A DNA stretch of 64,000 nt from Brevundimonas terrae (GTDB taxonomy: Bacteria; Pseudomonadota; Alphaproteobacteria; Caulobacterales; Caulobacteraceae): positions 301,898 to 365,897 of the forward strand of contig NZ_JAASQT010000003.1 in assembly GCF_011761985.1 (NCBI RefSeq), given 5' to 3'. Positions 27,056 through 35,699 of this stretch are shown here, in pieces. Position 1 is the stretch's first letter. Each line of letters starts with the position of its first letter. The translations under genes were made by a program, and so were the position numbers. The notes beneath the pieces are model-generated. The model ran no database searches, had not been told where the DNA came from, and saw only the letters and a program-made list of their open reading frames with translations.

Positions 27056-27354
27056 ACCGACAGGCTGGAGGCGACTTTCACCAGTCGCTCCAACTCTGCG
27101 ACATGGGCAACGAAGGCTTTTTTGCCCGCGGGTGTCAGCGATAGCCATGTGCGCTGTCGCCCGCCCATTGCTGCCTTGCGAACCGCGACATAGCCCGCCT
27201 CTTCCAGCGCCTTGACGTGTTTGGACAGAACCGAGTCCGACACTTTTATACTGTCACGGACGACAGCAAACTCGGCTTCGGCTGCCGACAGGATGGCGCA
27301 GATTTGCAAACGTCCGGGCGCGTGGATCAGGGCATCAAAAACCGGCACCGCCAT
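27052..27354 (-). CDS. Winged-helix transcriptional regulator (small, MarR/ArsR-like)
   Basis: 100 residues. It reads FDALIHAPGRLQICAILSAAEAEFAVVRDSIKVSDSVLSKHVKALEEAGYV: a helix-turn-helix at about 35-58 followed by a wing (VRKAAMGGRQRTWLSLTPAGKKAF), the pattern of the stand-alone winged-helix domain family HTH_34. No sensor domain. Its ATG overlaps the stop of the preceding membrane protein by one base (TAATG), and GAGGGA is upstream. It is the obvious binder of the three inverted repeats in front of the operon. Confidence 0.87.
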   Translation of the reverse strand: MAVPVFDALIHAPGRLQICAILSAAEAEFAVVRDSIKVSDSVLSKHVKALEEAGYVAVRKAAMGGRQRTWLSLTPAGKKAFVAHVAELERLVKVASSLSV

Positions 27355-27800
27355 TACACGTCCCTCACGTCTTGGCGGTAAAGCCGCATCCACACGCGGC
27401 TGCCGACATAACCCAGCAGGCCACCGGCCAGACCATTGACCACCGGCACCCAGTAGATCTGCTGAACCTTGCCGAACCAGATGCTCAGCCCCATCAGGCC
27501 GATCAGAACAGTCGCCAGTATAATGGCCGCCCATCGCGCCCGTTTGGGGCTGTAGCCATTAACCCAGACGCCTTTTTCGGCCTGCCATTTACGCATGATG
27601 ACGACCAATATCGCCAGAGCGATGGCCACGCTGGGCAGGCTGAAGGCCGTCGGGAAACCCTGACCGGCCACAAGCAGGCCACAGGCCAGCGCATAGCCAC
27701 CATCATACCACCACGGCCAGTGGTCCATCTTGGCCAGAGTCTGCTCGCGCGTGCTGCGGATCAGGTCCAGCGCCTCTTGCGGGGTTTGGTCTTCGGTCAT
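27354..27800 (-). CDS. Hypothetical inner membrane protein paired with a winged-helix regulator
   Basis: 148 residues. After a soluble start (EALDLIRSTREQTLAKMDHWPWWYDGG) there are four hydrophobic helices (about 39-55, 58-72, 92-112, 118-138). No family name recognised. Translationally coupled to the small regulator that follows, a layout in which the membrane protein may sense a signal or be the only target of the regulator. Start at 27800 chosen because GAGGGA lies upstream; an earlier in-frame start would overlap operator 1. Confidence 0.7.
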   Translation of the reverse strand: MTEDQTPQEALDLIRSTREQTLAKMDHWPWWYDGGYALACGLLVAGQGFPTAFSLPSVAIALAILVVIMRKWQAEKGVWVNGYSPKRARWAAIILATVLIGLMGLSIWFGKVQQIYWVPVVNGLAGGLLGYVGSRVWMRLYRQDVRDV

Positions 27801-27812
27801 GGCTCGTCCCTC

Positions 27813-27880
27813 ACTTTCCACAACGGAAAATGATCGAGACTTTCCATATCGTCAAGTGATAACTTTCCAGATTGGAAAGT
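27813..27880 (-). promoter_or_regulatory. Three 19-bp inverted repeats over the promoter of the membrane protein/regulator operon
   Basis: Sites ACTTTCC-N5-GGAAAAT (27813-27831), ACTTTCC-N5-GTCAAGT (27839-27857) and ACTTTCC-N5-GGAAAGT (27862-27880), starting 26 and 23 bases apart. On the minus strand the middle one overlaps a TTGACG (27850-27855) placed 17 bases from CATTTT (27827-27832), so binding would cover the promoter. Confidence 0.75.
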
Positions 27881-27890
27881 TTGCAAAGCC

Positions 27891-28853
27891 CTAGACCTGC
27901 GCCTCGCTGCGATCCTTGATGACTTTCAGGACTGTGCTGTGGAAGTCGTTCAGGAAAACCCTGCCCCACAGAGCACAATAGGCATTGATCGGCGTGGCCA
28001 TGCGATAGCGCGTCGTCAGGGTCAGGCGGGTGCGGTTGTTCGGCAGGTCTTCCAGCACATAGTCACCACGCGCCAGCTTCAGATAACTGCTGTCCACATC
28101 GATATGGGCCTCAACGGCATCGGGAATGGAATCCGGTCCGAAGCGGAAATCCCATGCCAGACGGCGATCCTGATCCCAAGCCGTCACCACCTCTTCAAAC
28201 CGAACACCCTTGGTCCAGCGCAACTGGCGGACAGCACCAACGCCCTGCCCCTCCATGCGGGCATTCACCGGCGTGGGCACACCCACCACGTTGTGGCTGA
28301 AGGTCGGTTTTAGCTCGGGTTTGCGGATATCGCGGATTTCGACCGTATGCGCCCAGACATCTGAACGAGGCGCGTCGATCTCAATAACCGTCACCACCTG
28401 CTCGTCCACCATCCGGTAATCCAGATGAGGCTCGAACGGAGCCAGCAACAAGGGGGCGAGGATCATCAGCGGTGGCGTGTGACGCAATGCACGTTTGCGA
28501 AGGAGCGCAACCGTCAGGCTCGACCCGAGAGTTGCGCCTGCAAAGAAGAAGGGCGCAGCCATCGCCACACAGATTCCGCCTTCGCGGAACACAATGATGC
28601 TCAAAACCAGCAGCACCGCGATGCCGATCAGGGCCCATTTCAAATGGGTGCCGATTGAGGCGCGCCCCAAAGGATCAGCCACCGCCGAAAACACGCTGGC
28701 AATGGCCATGGGCATGAAGATCAGCCCGCTGATGAACAGCATGCCCCCGTTAGCCTGCCAGATCAGCAGATAAAGCACCGCCGCATAGGCCAGCGACAGG
28801 CCCAGGCCCAGATACAGACGCTTGCGTAGCAACCGGCTCGCCCTATCGTCCAT
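27891..28853 (-). CDS. Membrane protein with C-terminal SRPBCC (START/polyketide cyclase-like) domain
   Basis: 320 residues. Four hydrophobic helices occupy about 12-32, 37-58, 72-88 and 93-118, then a soluble domain begins DYRMVDEQVVTVIEIDAPRSDVWAHTVEI and continues as an SRPBCC lipid/ligand-binding fold to FLNDFHSTVLKVIKDR. The fusion suggests a membrane-bound carrier or sensor of a hydrophobic ligand. The gene ends 10 bases before the operator array of the next operon. No closer function can be given. Confidence 0.75.
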   Translation of the reverse strand: MDDRASRLLRKRLYLGLGLSLAYAAVLYLLIWQANGGMLFISGLIFMPMAIASVFSAVADPLGRASIGTHLKWALIGIAVLLVLSIIVFREGGICVAMAAPFFFAGATLGSSLTVALLRKRALRHTPPLMILAPLLLAPFEPHLDYRMVDEQVVTVIEIDAPRSDVWAHTVEIRDIRKPELKPTFSHNVVGVPTPVNARMEGQGVGAVRQLRWTKGVRFEEVVTAWDQDRRLAWDFRFGPDSIPDAVEAHIDVDSSYLKLARGDYVLEDLPNNRTRLTLTTRYRMATPINAYCALWGRVFLNDFHSTVLKVIKDRSEAQV

Positions 28854-28909
28854 GCGCTTAAGCCTCCCCCTGTTTCGGCCAGCCTATCCGAACATTGTGC
28901 TCTGCCGTC

Positions 28910-29671
28910 CTAGCGCAGCGCCTTGAACCACTGTTCCAGCATCACCGTCTCGGCGCGCTGGGCGGCAGCACGAAGGGTGGCTTCTTCGTCCGCACCCCAA
29001 CGCTCTTCGGTAAAGGCTTCGTCCAGACGCGACAGATCATAAGCGGTTGCACCATCCAACTCGCCCTGTTGCAGGGCCAGTCCCAGAATGGCCGAACCCA
29101 GTAGCGGTACAGCCATAGCCAGACCCGACAACTGGAAATGATCCAACGACAGGGCCAGCACCTTGACCTTGTCCAGCGAAGCCTGATCCTGTGTCTGGTG
29201 GATAATGCCCTGCACCGGCACCAGACGGATGCCGTGGGTTTGCTCGGCCCAGTTGCGCCACTGGCCCCATTCACGCTCCTGACGCTCGATCAGGGAACGC
29301 GGCGCTTCGGCGAGGTAACAGGTCAGGTCGTTTCCGGCATAGGCGGTGATTTCATCGGCCACGGCCTCCATCACCTCGACCACGCGGTCGATGGCCGTCG
29401 AGGCCAGACGGGTTGCAGGCATGGTGCCCGCATCCAGAAACTCGCCCTGAGCCGCCCATTCATCCGCCACTAGCTTCGCAGCCGTCTCGGTCGGCAGCAC
29501 CAGTTTGCGATGGACGGGCGTCTTGGGTGTACGGCCATCCAGTTGCACCGCCCAGCCGTCTTCGGTTTCGGCCACGTCCGCAGCCTTCCAGAAGCGTTTG
29601 ATACGCTCTTCGGATTCCTTGAAGCCCTTACGGGCAGCGACGTTCGGGTCCAGCGGGGGAATGTGGCTCAT
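28910..29671 (-). CDS. ATP12 family F1-ATPase assembly chaperone
   Basis: 253 residues, soluble. The family signature is plain: RFWKAADVAE..GWAVQLDGRTPKTP at the start, LVADEWAAQ near 70, and the C-terminal QQGELDGATAYDLSRLDEAFTEERWG. In mitochondria ATP12 helps fold the alpha subunit of F1-ATPase; alphaproteobacteria hold the ancestral gene. The first gene downstream of the phosphatase cluster on the same strand, 16 bases after the phosphatase stop. Confidence 0.92.
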   Translation of the reverse strand: MSHIPPLDPNVAARKGFKESEERIKRFWKAADVAETEDGWAVQLDGRTPKTPVHRKLVLPTETAAKLVADEWAAQGEFLDAGTMPATRLASTAIDRVVEVMEAVADEITAYAGNDLTCYLAEAPRSLIERQEREWGQWRNWAEQTHGIRLVPVQGIIHQTQDQASLDKVKVLALSLDHFQLSGLAMAVPLLGSAILGLALQQGELDGATAYDLSRLDEAFTEERWGADEEATLRAAAQRAETVMLEQWFKALR

Positions 29672-29686
29672 AGCTCTACTCTAGTC

Positions 29687-30364
29687 TCAAATCTTGGCCG
29701 CAAAACGCACCAGCGCCGCTTCCAGATCAGGAAAATCCTTGGCCACATGGGTCGCACCGGCCGCAAGCTGTTCTTCCACCGTATGGAAACCCCAGCCCAC
29801 GCCCTGTCCGGCCACCTTGGCATTGGCCGCCATCAGCATATCGTGACTGGTGTCACCAATCATCACTGTGCGTTCCAACAAGCCGTCATTCTTGTGCACA
29901 GCCGCCAAAAGCATCGACGGATCGGGCTTGCCAGGCCCGTCCGAGGCACAGTGGGCCGACAGGAAAAGATCGCTCCATTCGGGCCGTGCCAGATTACGCG
30001 CCACGCCGCGACTGTTCTGGCCCGTCGCAATCGACAACTTCCAGCCGTCCTTTTTCAACAGACGCAGCGTATCCATCACCCCGTCATAAAGCGGCTCTTC
30101 GTGACCGGCCTCGTAACGGGTGCGAAAACTGTTCTGGAAGGCAGCGACGAACTCGGCCAGCTCTCCCATGGTCAGTTGCGGCTCCAGTACATGCAGCGCC
30201 TTGTCCAGCGTCAGTCCGACAATCTGGCGCACTCGGTCATAGCTGGGTTCCGGCAGGCCAAGCACCTTTGCCGCTTCGCACGCCGCCAGATGGATAGAGG
30301 CACGGCTGTCCACCAGCGTGCCATCCACATCAAACACCGCCAGCGGCGCATCAAAAGCAGTCAT
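29687..30364 (-). CDS. HAD family hydrolase, phosphoglycolate phosphatase-like
   Basis: 225 residues. Motif I FDVDGTLVDS has the nucleophile D12 and D14; motif II is SIATGQNSRG; motif III K in GPGKPDPSM; motif IV MIGDTSHDML. The cap domain lies between motifs I and II (subclass C1). Phosphoglycolate phosphatase or another small phosphatase is likely; the substrate is not proven. The TPR/2OG gene lies 19 bases upstream on the same strand. Start at 30364 removes 15 residues of upstream frame that run back into the previous gene. Confidence 0.88.
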   Translation of the reverse strand: MTAFDAPLAVFDVDGTLVDSRASIHLAACEAAKVLGLPEPSYDRVRQIVGLTLDKALHVLEPQLTMGELAEFVAAFQNSFRTRYEAGHEEPLYDGVMDTLRLLKKDGWKLSIATGQNSRGVARNLARPEWSDLFLSAHCASDGPGKPDPSMLLAAVHKNDGLLERTVMIGDTSHDMLMAANAKVAGQGVGWGFHTVEEQLAAGATHVAKDFPDLEAALVRFAAKI

Positions 30365-30383
30365 AAATACTCGGTCGTAAAAC

Positions 30384-31886
30384 TCAGGCCGGAACCAGAT
30401 CAAACGCAATGGTCAGCCGCTGATGATCATCATCAAACGGCAGGGTTCCATGCCACATACAGGACGGGAACAATACCAGCTTGCCCGGTTCCGGCTTTTC
30501 GACTTTCAGCGGAACCAGCGGTTGTTTCAGGTTAAAGGGCGGTACACCGAACCCGATCCAGCCCTCCTGCCCGCCCCTGTCCACCGCAGGTGGCAGGTCG
30601 ATATAACAGGCCGAGGACAGCCAGCCCTTGGAATGGATATGGGCCTCGTGGAAGCCGCCCGACCGCAGGCGGATCGACCAACATCCGGCGAAGCGGTATT
30701 CGCCCGTATTACGGCTGCGGACCGGATCGTTGCCTGTCCCCAGTGCGGCCAGATAACGCCGGATCGGCCCGTCAATGGCGCTAAAGAAGGCCTTGATGGC
30801 CGGATCATCCACACGGCGTAAATCCACCGGAGTCTGCGATCCGTGACGCAGGCTCTGACCGATCGGGTGGCGGTTGAACGCATGCTGGGCCTCCAGCGCC
30901 ACCTTAAGATCGGCCAGATAGGCCGACAGCGAGCCCCAACCGTCCGGCGTATCAATCTGCGTGGCGCGTATCAGACCATCGCCATCATCCAGCCCCAGCG
31001 GGTCTTTCTCGTCCGCCATCCGCAGGGCCGTGGCATGCAGGGCCAGTACGATCTGTTGTTGCCCTGCCGTCGGCAAAAGCTGCGACAGGATTTCACGCGC
31101 CTCGCCCACCTCGCCCGTTACCAGCAAGGCCTTGGCCAGGGTCGTCCATGACGCAATATCATTGGGTGGCAGGGCCACAGCCTTGCGGGCGTGCGCCACA
31201 GCCAGTGCCGGATCAAACGCCAGTGCCAAATGGGCGGCATCTGTCTCGATGCCCGCCACCTGCAAACCCGCCTTCGCCGCGCCTTGCGTCAGTTCTTGCC
31301 AAACCTCGCGTTCGGGCTGGCCCACATAGGCGTTAAAGATGGCCTGCGCCTGATGAAGCTGGGCAAGGGCCGGATGGCGCACCAAGGCTTGCGTATAGGG
31401 TTCACGCGCCGTCCCGACATCCGCGCCGGACATCCACAAGAGCTGCGCCTGCTCGTTAATGGCTTCCAGATAGTCACTACGGCGGGCCATAACCTCGCCA
31501 TAGGCGGCTATGGCCTCTTCCAGCTTGTGCTGGGCCTGAAGGGCGCGGGCCAGAACCAGCCATGTCTCAGGTGCCTTACCGCCCAGAGACAGCGCCTTGC
31601 GGGCTTCTGTCTCTGCCTCGGCAGCAGCCCCCGCATCACCCAGCGCCGAGGCCAGATTATGATGGGCAACCATGCTGTTGGGTGCGGCTTTGACCTGTGC
31701 ACGACGCAGAGGCACCACCGCTTCGGGGCGTTCCAGCGCCTTGAGGATGCTGATCCGCAAAGCCATCAGGGCTTCACGCTCCGACGCCGGAGCCGCCTCA
31801 ACCAGAACCAACGCTTCTTGCAGACGCCCTAGCCCCGCAAGGGTTTGCGCCTGTTGTCCACGTTGTTGAAGCGACATCTGCATCAT
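30384..31886 (-). CDS. TPR protein fused to a putative 2-oxoglutarate/Fe(II) oxygenase domain
   Basis: 500 residues. Residues about 10-290 are tetratricopeptide-like helical repeats (ALVLVEAAPASE, NLASALGDAGAAAEAETEARKAL, VLARALQAQHKLEEAIAAYGEV). Residues about 300-500 fit the oxygenase family typified by PF13759: HEAHIHSKGWLSSACYIDLP holds the first histidines, and SCMWHGTLPF with RLTIAFDLVP supplies the distal histidine and the arginine that binds 2-oxoglutarate. It may hydroxylate a protein recognised by the TPRs. The start is ATG 31886 or one of two ATG codons just after it. Confidence 0.82.
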   Translation of the reverse strand: MMQMSLQQRGQQAQTLAGLGRLQEALVLVEAAPASEREALMALRISILKALERPEAVVPLRRAQVKAAPNSMVAHHNLASALGDAGAAAEAETEARKALSLGGKAPETWLVLARALQAQHKLEEAIAAYGEVMARRSDYLEAINEQAQLLWMSGADVGTAREPYTQALVRHPALAQLHQAQAIFNAYVGQPEREVWQELTQGAAKAGLQVAGIETDAAHLALAFDPALAVAHARKAVALPPNDIASWTTLAKALLVTGEVGEAREILSQLLPTAGQQQIVLALHATALRMADEKDPLGLDDGDGLIRATQIDTPDGWGSLSAYLADLKVALEAQHAFNRHPIGQSLRHGSQTPVDLRRVDDPAIKAFFSAIDGPIRRYLAALGTGNDPVRSRNTGEYRFAGCWSIRLRSGGFHEAHIHSKGWLSSACYIDLPPAVDRGGQEGWIGFGVPPFNLKQPLVPLKVEKPEPGKLVLFPSCMWHGTLPFDDDHQRLTIAFDLVPA

Positions 31887-31919
31887 CCGATCCCCCCAGA
31901 TCGTTTAGCGTTACGCCAT

Positions 31920-32915
31920 TTAACGAATACGCTTCACATTTGCGAAGACGTCTTCGTCGGCATCCTGCTCGGTAAAGCCGAAATGCTCGAAACCGGCCCG
32001 CAGTTCAGGGCTGATCGGCGCTTCGACAATCAGCTTGCCGCCGCCCGGATGGTCCAGTTCGATCCGGCGGGCGTGAAGCTGAAGCTTCAAATTGCCCGAC
32101 AATTCTTTCGACTTGTCGTCACCATATTTATGGTCGCCAAGGATCGGGTGACCGATGCCCGCCATGTGGGCGCGAAGCTGGTGCGTGCGGCCCGTAAACG
32201 GACGCAGCGCCATAAAGGCGGCGCGGTGCGAGGCGCGGCTGATCGTGGCATAGGCCGTCTCGGCCGTTTCCGCGTTCGGGTCCTTGCGATCCGCCGGACG
32301 CATCATCTCGAAATCGTTGATGCCGGTTTTCTTCAGCGCCATGTCGATCTGGCCTTCACCCGGTTTCGGGTTGCCGATGACAATGGCCCAATAGGTCTTC
32401 TTGGCCTGACGACGCGCAAAGGCACCGGCCAGACGCTTGGCCGCTTCCGGTCCCTTGCCCAGCAGCAGAACACCCGAGGTGTCGCGGTCCAGACGGTGAA
32501 CCAGACGCGGGCGGTCCATGCCCTCGCCCCATGCCGACAACAGACGGTCAACATGCTTGGTCGTCTTGGTGCCGCCTTGAACGGCAAGACCGACAGGCTT
32601 GTTCAGCGCGATGACCATGTGGTCTTCATACAGAACCAGCGACTTGGCATAGTCGATGTCCTTCTGGCTCAGAACTTCACGCTCACCGGGAGCGCGAACA
32701 ATCGCCTCGGGTATCGGCGGCACGCGCACAGCGGCACCGGCGGTCAGGCGACCTTCCGGCTTGATGCGGCTGCCATCCACGCGGATATTGCCCGCACGCG
32801 CCATTTTCTGGATCTGGATATTGGACAGGTGTGGCCAGCGACGCTTGAACCAGCGGTCCATACGGATGCCGTCTTCATCCTCGGCAACATAGAGGGTTTG
32901 AACTTCGCGGCTCAT
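31920..32915 (-). CDS. Pseudouridine synthase RluC/RluD type (RluA family with S4 domain)
   Basis: 331 residues. An S4 domain (about 18-65) precedes the catalytic domain with NKPVGLAVQGG and the active site D143 in LVHRLDRDTSGVLLL, then GRTHQLRAHMAGIGHPILGD. It isomerises uridines of 23S rRNA; RluC is the better guess from the order of domains and the neighbours but RluD cannot be excluded. Its ATG overlaps the crcB stop by four bases. Confidence 0.9.
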   Translation of the reverse strand: MSREVQTLYVAEDEDGIRMDRWFKRRWPHLSNIQIQKMARAGNIRVDGSRIKPEGRLTAGAAVRVPPIPEAIVRAPGEREVLSQKDIDYAKSLVLYEDHMVIALNKPVGLAVQGGTKTTKHVDRLLSAWGEGMDRPRLVHRLDRDTSGVLLLGKGPEAAKRLAGAFARRQAKKTYWAIVIGNPKPGEGQIDMALKKTGINDFEMMRPADRKDPNAETAETAYATISRASHRAAFMALRPFTGRTHQLRAHMAGIGHPILGDHKYGDDKSKELSGNLKLQLHARRIELDHPGGGKLIVEAPISPELRAGFEHFGFTEQDADEDVFANVKRIR

Positions 32916-33298
32916 CCGAAAACCTTACGCATGACGGCTAGGCCAACGAACACCGCGACCACCGACAGAAAAACAGAAGCGAGCGCATAGAGGGCGGCTG
33001 TGGCCATCTCGCGGCGCTCAAGCATTTGAACCATCTCCAGCGAGAACGCTGAAAAGGTCGTGAACCCGCCCAATACGCCTACAACGGCAAAAAGGCGAAT
33101 ATTCTCGCTGGTCGTACTACTTTTAAATGCAAGCCAGCCTGTGAGCAGACCGATCACAAGCCCGCCAAGGACGTTTACGAACAACGTGCCCCATGGCCAG
33201 TTGCCCGCGCCCATAAGGCGAAAGGCCGCAACGCCCGCGCCATACCGCGCCATTGCGCCCAAGGCCCCGCCTGTTGCCACTAGCAGAATTTGGTTCAT
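32912..33298 (-). CDS. crcB: Fluoride channel CrcB (Fluc)
   Basis: 128 residues, four membrane helices. The family motifs are present: GGALGAMARYG at the start, WPWGTLFVNVLGG in helix 2 (the pore-lining N), and GGFTTFSAFSLE in helix 3 with the phenylalanine box. It exports toxic fluoride as a dual-topology dimer. Overlaps rluC by four bases (ATGA). No fluoride riboswitch was seen upstream; only 44 bases separate it from the divergent gene. Confidence 0.93.
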   Translation of the reverse strand: MNQILLVATGGALGAMARYGAGVAAFRLMGAGNWPWGTLFVNVLGGLVIGLLTGWLAFKSSTTSENIRLFAVVGVLGGFTTFSAFSLEMVQMLERREMATAALYALASVFLSVVAVFVGLAVMRKVFG

Positions 33299-33342
33299 GC
33301 TGTGCCATAAACTGTTCAGCAGTCCTTGCGAAGGGAGCGTCT

Positions 33343-33795
33343 ATGGCCAGCCCTATTCCGGTTCTGGTTTTGGCATCAGTGCATCACCTGCTTTTTCTCG
33401 GCCTGATCGTTATGATGGCGACACAACTGGCCCTGTTGCGGGTCAGGCCGGTTCCGGTGATCCGTCTGGCCAAGTTGGATCAGGGCTATGGCCTCTGCGC
33501 CGGACTGATCCTGATCTTCGGACTGATCCGCATATTGCACACGGAAAAAGGCTGGGACGCATACCTGTCCAACCCCTTTTTCTGGGGCAAGATGGCGGTG
33601 TTCGGCCTTGTGGCACTGCTGTCGATCATTCCCACCGTCAGCTTTCTGGGGTGGCGCAAACAGTGGGCCGGCGATCGCGGCTGGCAGCCACGCGAAACCG
33701 ATATCCAGCGCATGCATCGCATTGTGCTGACCGAAATGGTTCTGGTCGGCGTGATACTGGTTATGGCCGCCGCAATGGCCCGTTGGCCGTTCTGA
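33343..33795 (+). CDS. DUF2214 family inner membrane protein
   Basis: 150 residues with four hydrophobic helices and the family pattern VHHLLFLGLI near the start, then LDQGYGLCAGLILIFGLIRILHTEKGWDAYLSNPFFWGKMAVFGLVALLS, which matches the DUF2214 group of small membrane proteins. Conserved histidines in helices 1 and 2 might bind metal or haem, but no role is known. AGGGAG lies upstream of the ATG. Divergent from crcB. Confidence 0.8.
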   Translation: MASPIPVLVLASVHHLLFLGLIVMMATQLALLRVRPVPVIRLAKLDQGYGLCAGLILIFGLIRILHTEKGWDAYLSNPFFWGKMAVFGLVALLSIIPTVSFLGWRKQWAGDRGWQPRETDIQRMHRIVLTEMVLVGVILVMAAAMARWPF

Positions 33796-33799
33796 AACC

Positions 33800-34312
33800 C
33801 TAGAGACGGTTGCCGATAGATTCCATCACGCCGCGTGCCGAATAGACTTCGGGGCGGGCGGGCACAGAGCCACGACCCATGACGATCTCAAGCGTGGTCG
33901 AGGTCGGCTGCGGACCACTAAGGTTCAAGCCCAGCCCGACGCCCACACCCGAGGACGAATAGCCGCCATAGCGACCACCACCGGCCCCGATGGAAACCGT
34001 CGGGCGCACGCCGCCCGCACTGTCGGGACGACCATCGACCCAGCGTTGCGTGACCTCGAACCAGTCATAGCCCTGATCGGCGGTCAGTTGCGCGGCACGG
34101 TAAAGCGCACGGTCGGCCACAGGTGCGATAGCGCCCACACCATTATAGCTGACACGGAAGCGGTTGCTCTCGATCTGCTGCTCGGAATAACCCTGCCCGC
34201 GCGGCCCCATTTGCTGGCCATAGGGCGCAAGGCTGGCACAGGCCGTCAGCGCCAGCGCCGACGCCGCCAGTACCGTGACGGTGAAAACCTTCTTGCGGGA
34301 CAGGATGGTCAT
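33800..34312 (-). CDS. CC0125/CC1285-type lipoprotein
   Basis: 170 residues. Signal peptide with lipobox LTAC; after the lipidated cysteine comes LAPYGQQMGPRGQGYSEQQIESNRFRVSYNGVG and DRALYRAAQLTADQGYDWFEV, typical of the lipoprotein family named after Caulobacter CC0125 and CC1285. A Gly/Ser-rich stretch (VSIGAGGGRYGGYSSSGVGVGLGL) sits near the C-terminus. Function unknown, probably at the outer membrane. The start at 34312 leaves a normal signal peptide. Confidence 0.8.
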   Translation of the reverse strand: MTILSRKKVFTVTVLAASALALTACASLAPYGQQMGPRGQGYSEQQIESNRFRVSYNGVGAIAPVADRALYRAAQLTADQGYDWFEVTQRWVDGRPDSAGGVRPTVSIGAGGGRYGGYSSSGVGVGLGLNLSGPQPTSTTLEIVMGRGSVPARPEVYSARGVMESIGNRL

Positions 34313-34398
34313 GTCGGCATCTCCATTTGGCCTGACAGGTTTAGCGGATGATCGGCGCACATTGTTCCGCCAACAAGCTGAACACAGGATGAAGAGGC

Positions 34399-35124
34399 TT
34401 ACAGCCCCGCCGCTGCCCGCAAATCGGCAAAGTCTTGCGGTTCGGGGGCTTCGATGGTCATGCGACCTTCCAGCGGGTGCGGGAAGTTCAGCTTGGCCGC
34501 ATGCAACATCAGGCGCGGCGCACCACGCCCTGCAAAGGTCAGCGCCCCGCCATAGCGCACATCGCCGACCAGAGGCCGTCCGATATGGGCCATGTGCACA
34601 CGAAGCTGGTGCATACGTCCGGTCAGCGGCTCCAGTTCAACCACCGCGCCCTCTTCATTGGCCGACAAGGTGCGATAGCGGCTCTGCGAGGCCTGTGCGC
34701 CCTCGGCATCATCCGCCACGATCCGCATATAGGCCTCGCGCCCGATCTCCTCGCGACGCAGGGCCGCATCGATCTGGCCCTGACGCGGTTCCGGCGCAGC
34801 AGAAATGATGGCGCGATAGGTTTTCTGAAATTTGCGCTCCTGCATGGCCTTGCCGAGGAAGCTGGCCGCAGGTTTGGTCTTGGCAATCAGGATCACACCC
34901 GACGTATCGCGGTCGAGGCGATGCACCAGCTCGGGGCGCTTTCCGTTCGAGCGTTTGAACGCCCACAGAAGGTCGTCCAGCGTATGGGCCTGAATACGGC
35001 CACCCTGACTGGACAGACCCGACGGCTTGTTCACCACCATGACGTGCGAGTCCTGAAACAGGACCAGCGAACGCATATAGGCGACTTCTTCGGGCGTAAG
35101 ATCGAGGGGCTGGCGCTTGGTCAT
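34399..35124 (-). CDS. RluA family pseudouridine synthase without S4 domain
   Basis: 241 residues. Catalytic domain only: VNKPSGLSSQGG, active site D71 in LVHRLDRDTSGVILIAK, and GRMHQLRVHMAHIGRPLVGD. Members without an S4 domain include RluA (23S rRNA and tRNA position 32) and TruC; which one this is cannot be told. It is the third pseudouridine synthase gene within 9 kb. Confidence 0.88.
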   Translation of the reverse strand: MTKRQPLDLTPEEVAYMRSLVLFQDSHVMVVNKPSGLSSQGGRIQAHTLDDLLWAFKRSNGKRPELVHRLDRDTSGVILIAKTKPAASFLGKAMQERKFQKTYRAIISAAPEPRQGQIDAALRREEIGREAYMRIVADDAEGAQASQSRYRTLSANEEGAVVELEPLTGRMHQLRVHMAHIGRPLVGDVRYGGALTFAGRGAPRLMLHAAKLNFPHPLEGRMTIEAPEPQDFADLRAAAGL

Positions 35125-35164
35125 GGCGCGCTCTTAGCCCAGCTCCCCCGCTACGTCGATCAGA

Positions 35165-35611
35165 TCAACCGATAATGCCGCGCATGCGTGCAAAACGCGC
35201 ATAGGCAGCCGAGGCCGCGGCCACGACGATGATGGTGATCGCCGCATACAGGCTGCCCATGCCCATGATCTCGCGACCATTGGTCATGAACTGCACATAG
35301 ATGGTGTTCACCACAATGGCGGTCAGGCTGGCCAGGAAGGCATTAAAAGCCAGCTTGCGGCGCATCAGCAGCATCAGGGCACCCAGAACCCCCGTCCAGA
35401 CACCGACGCCAAAGGCCACCTCGGTCCACACCGGCTGGGCTTGCAGATATTGCGCCTGTTCCAGCGTCAGATTGCCCCAATAGGACAGGTTCTTGGTCAC
35501 CTGCATATACCATTGGGACGCGCCATAACCGTTCCAGATCAGGGTCAGCACACCCACGGCCCACAGATGCCACGGCGCTTTCGTCAGACCTGATTTCATC
35601 TGCACATTCAT
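35165..35611 (-). CDS. Hypothetical four-helix membrane protein, paralog A
   Basis: 148 residues. After a basic start comes APWHLWAVGVLTLIWNGYGASQWYMQVTKN, then three more hydrophobic helices (about 65-82, 90-112, 120-140). The next gene upstream has the same opening pattern and helix spacing, so the two are tandem duplicates. GGGAGG is seven bases upstream. No function known. Confidence 0.75.
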   Translation of the reverse strand: MNVQMKSGLTKAPWHLWAVGVLTLIWNGYGASQWYMQVTKNLSYWGNLTLEQAQYLQAQPVWTEVAFGVGVWTGVLGALMLLMRRKLAFNAFLASLTAIVVNTIYVQFMTNGREIMGMGSLYAAITIIVVAAASAAYARFARMRGIIG

Positions 35612-35699
35612 TGTCTTGCCTCCCGAGGTTCAGACCGTATCGTTAAAGCTATTCGCTATGTGCCACAATCAGAGCACCACAATCAGGGGCTTGGGCAGG

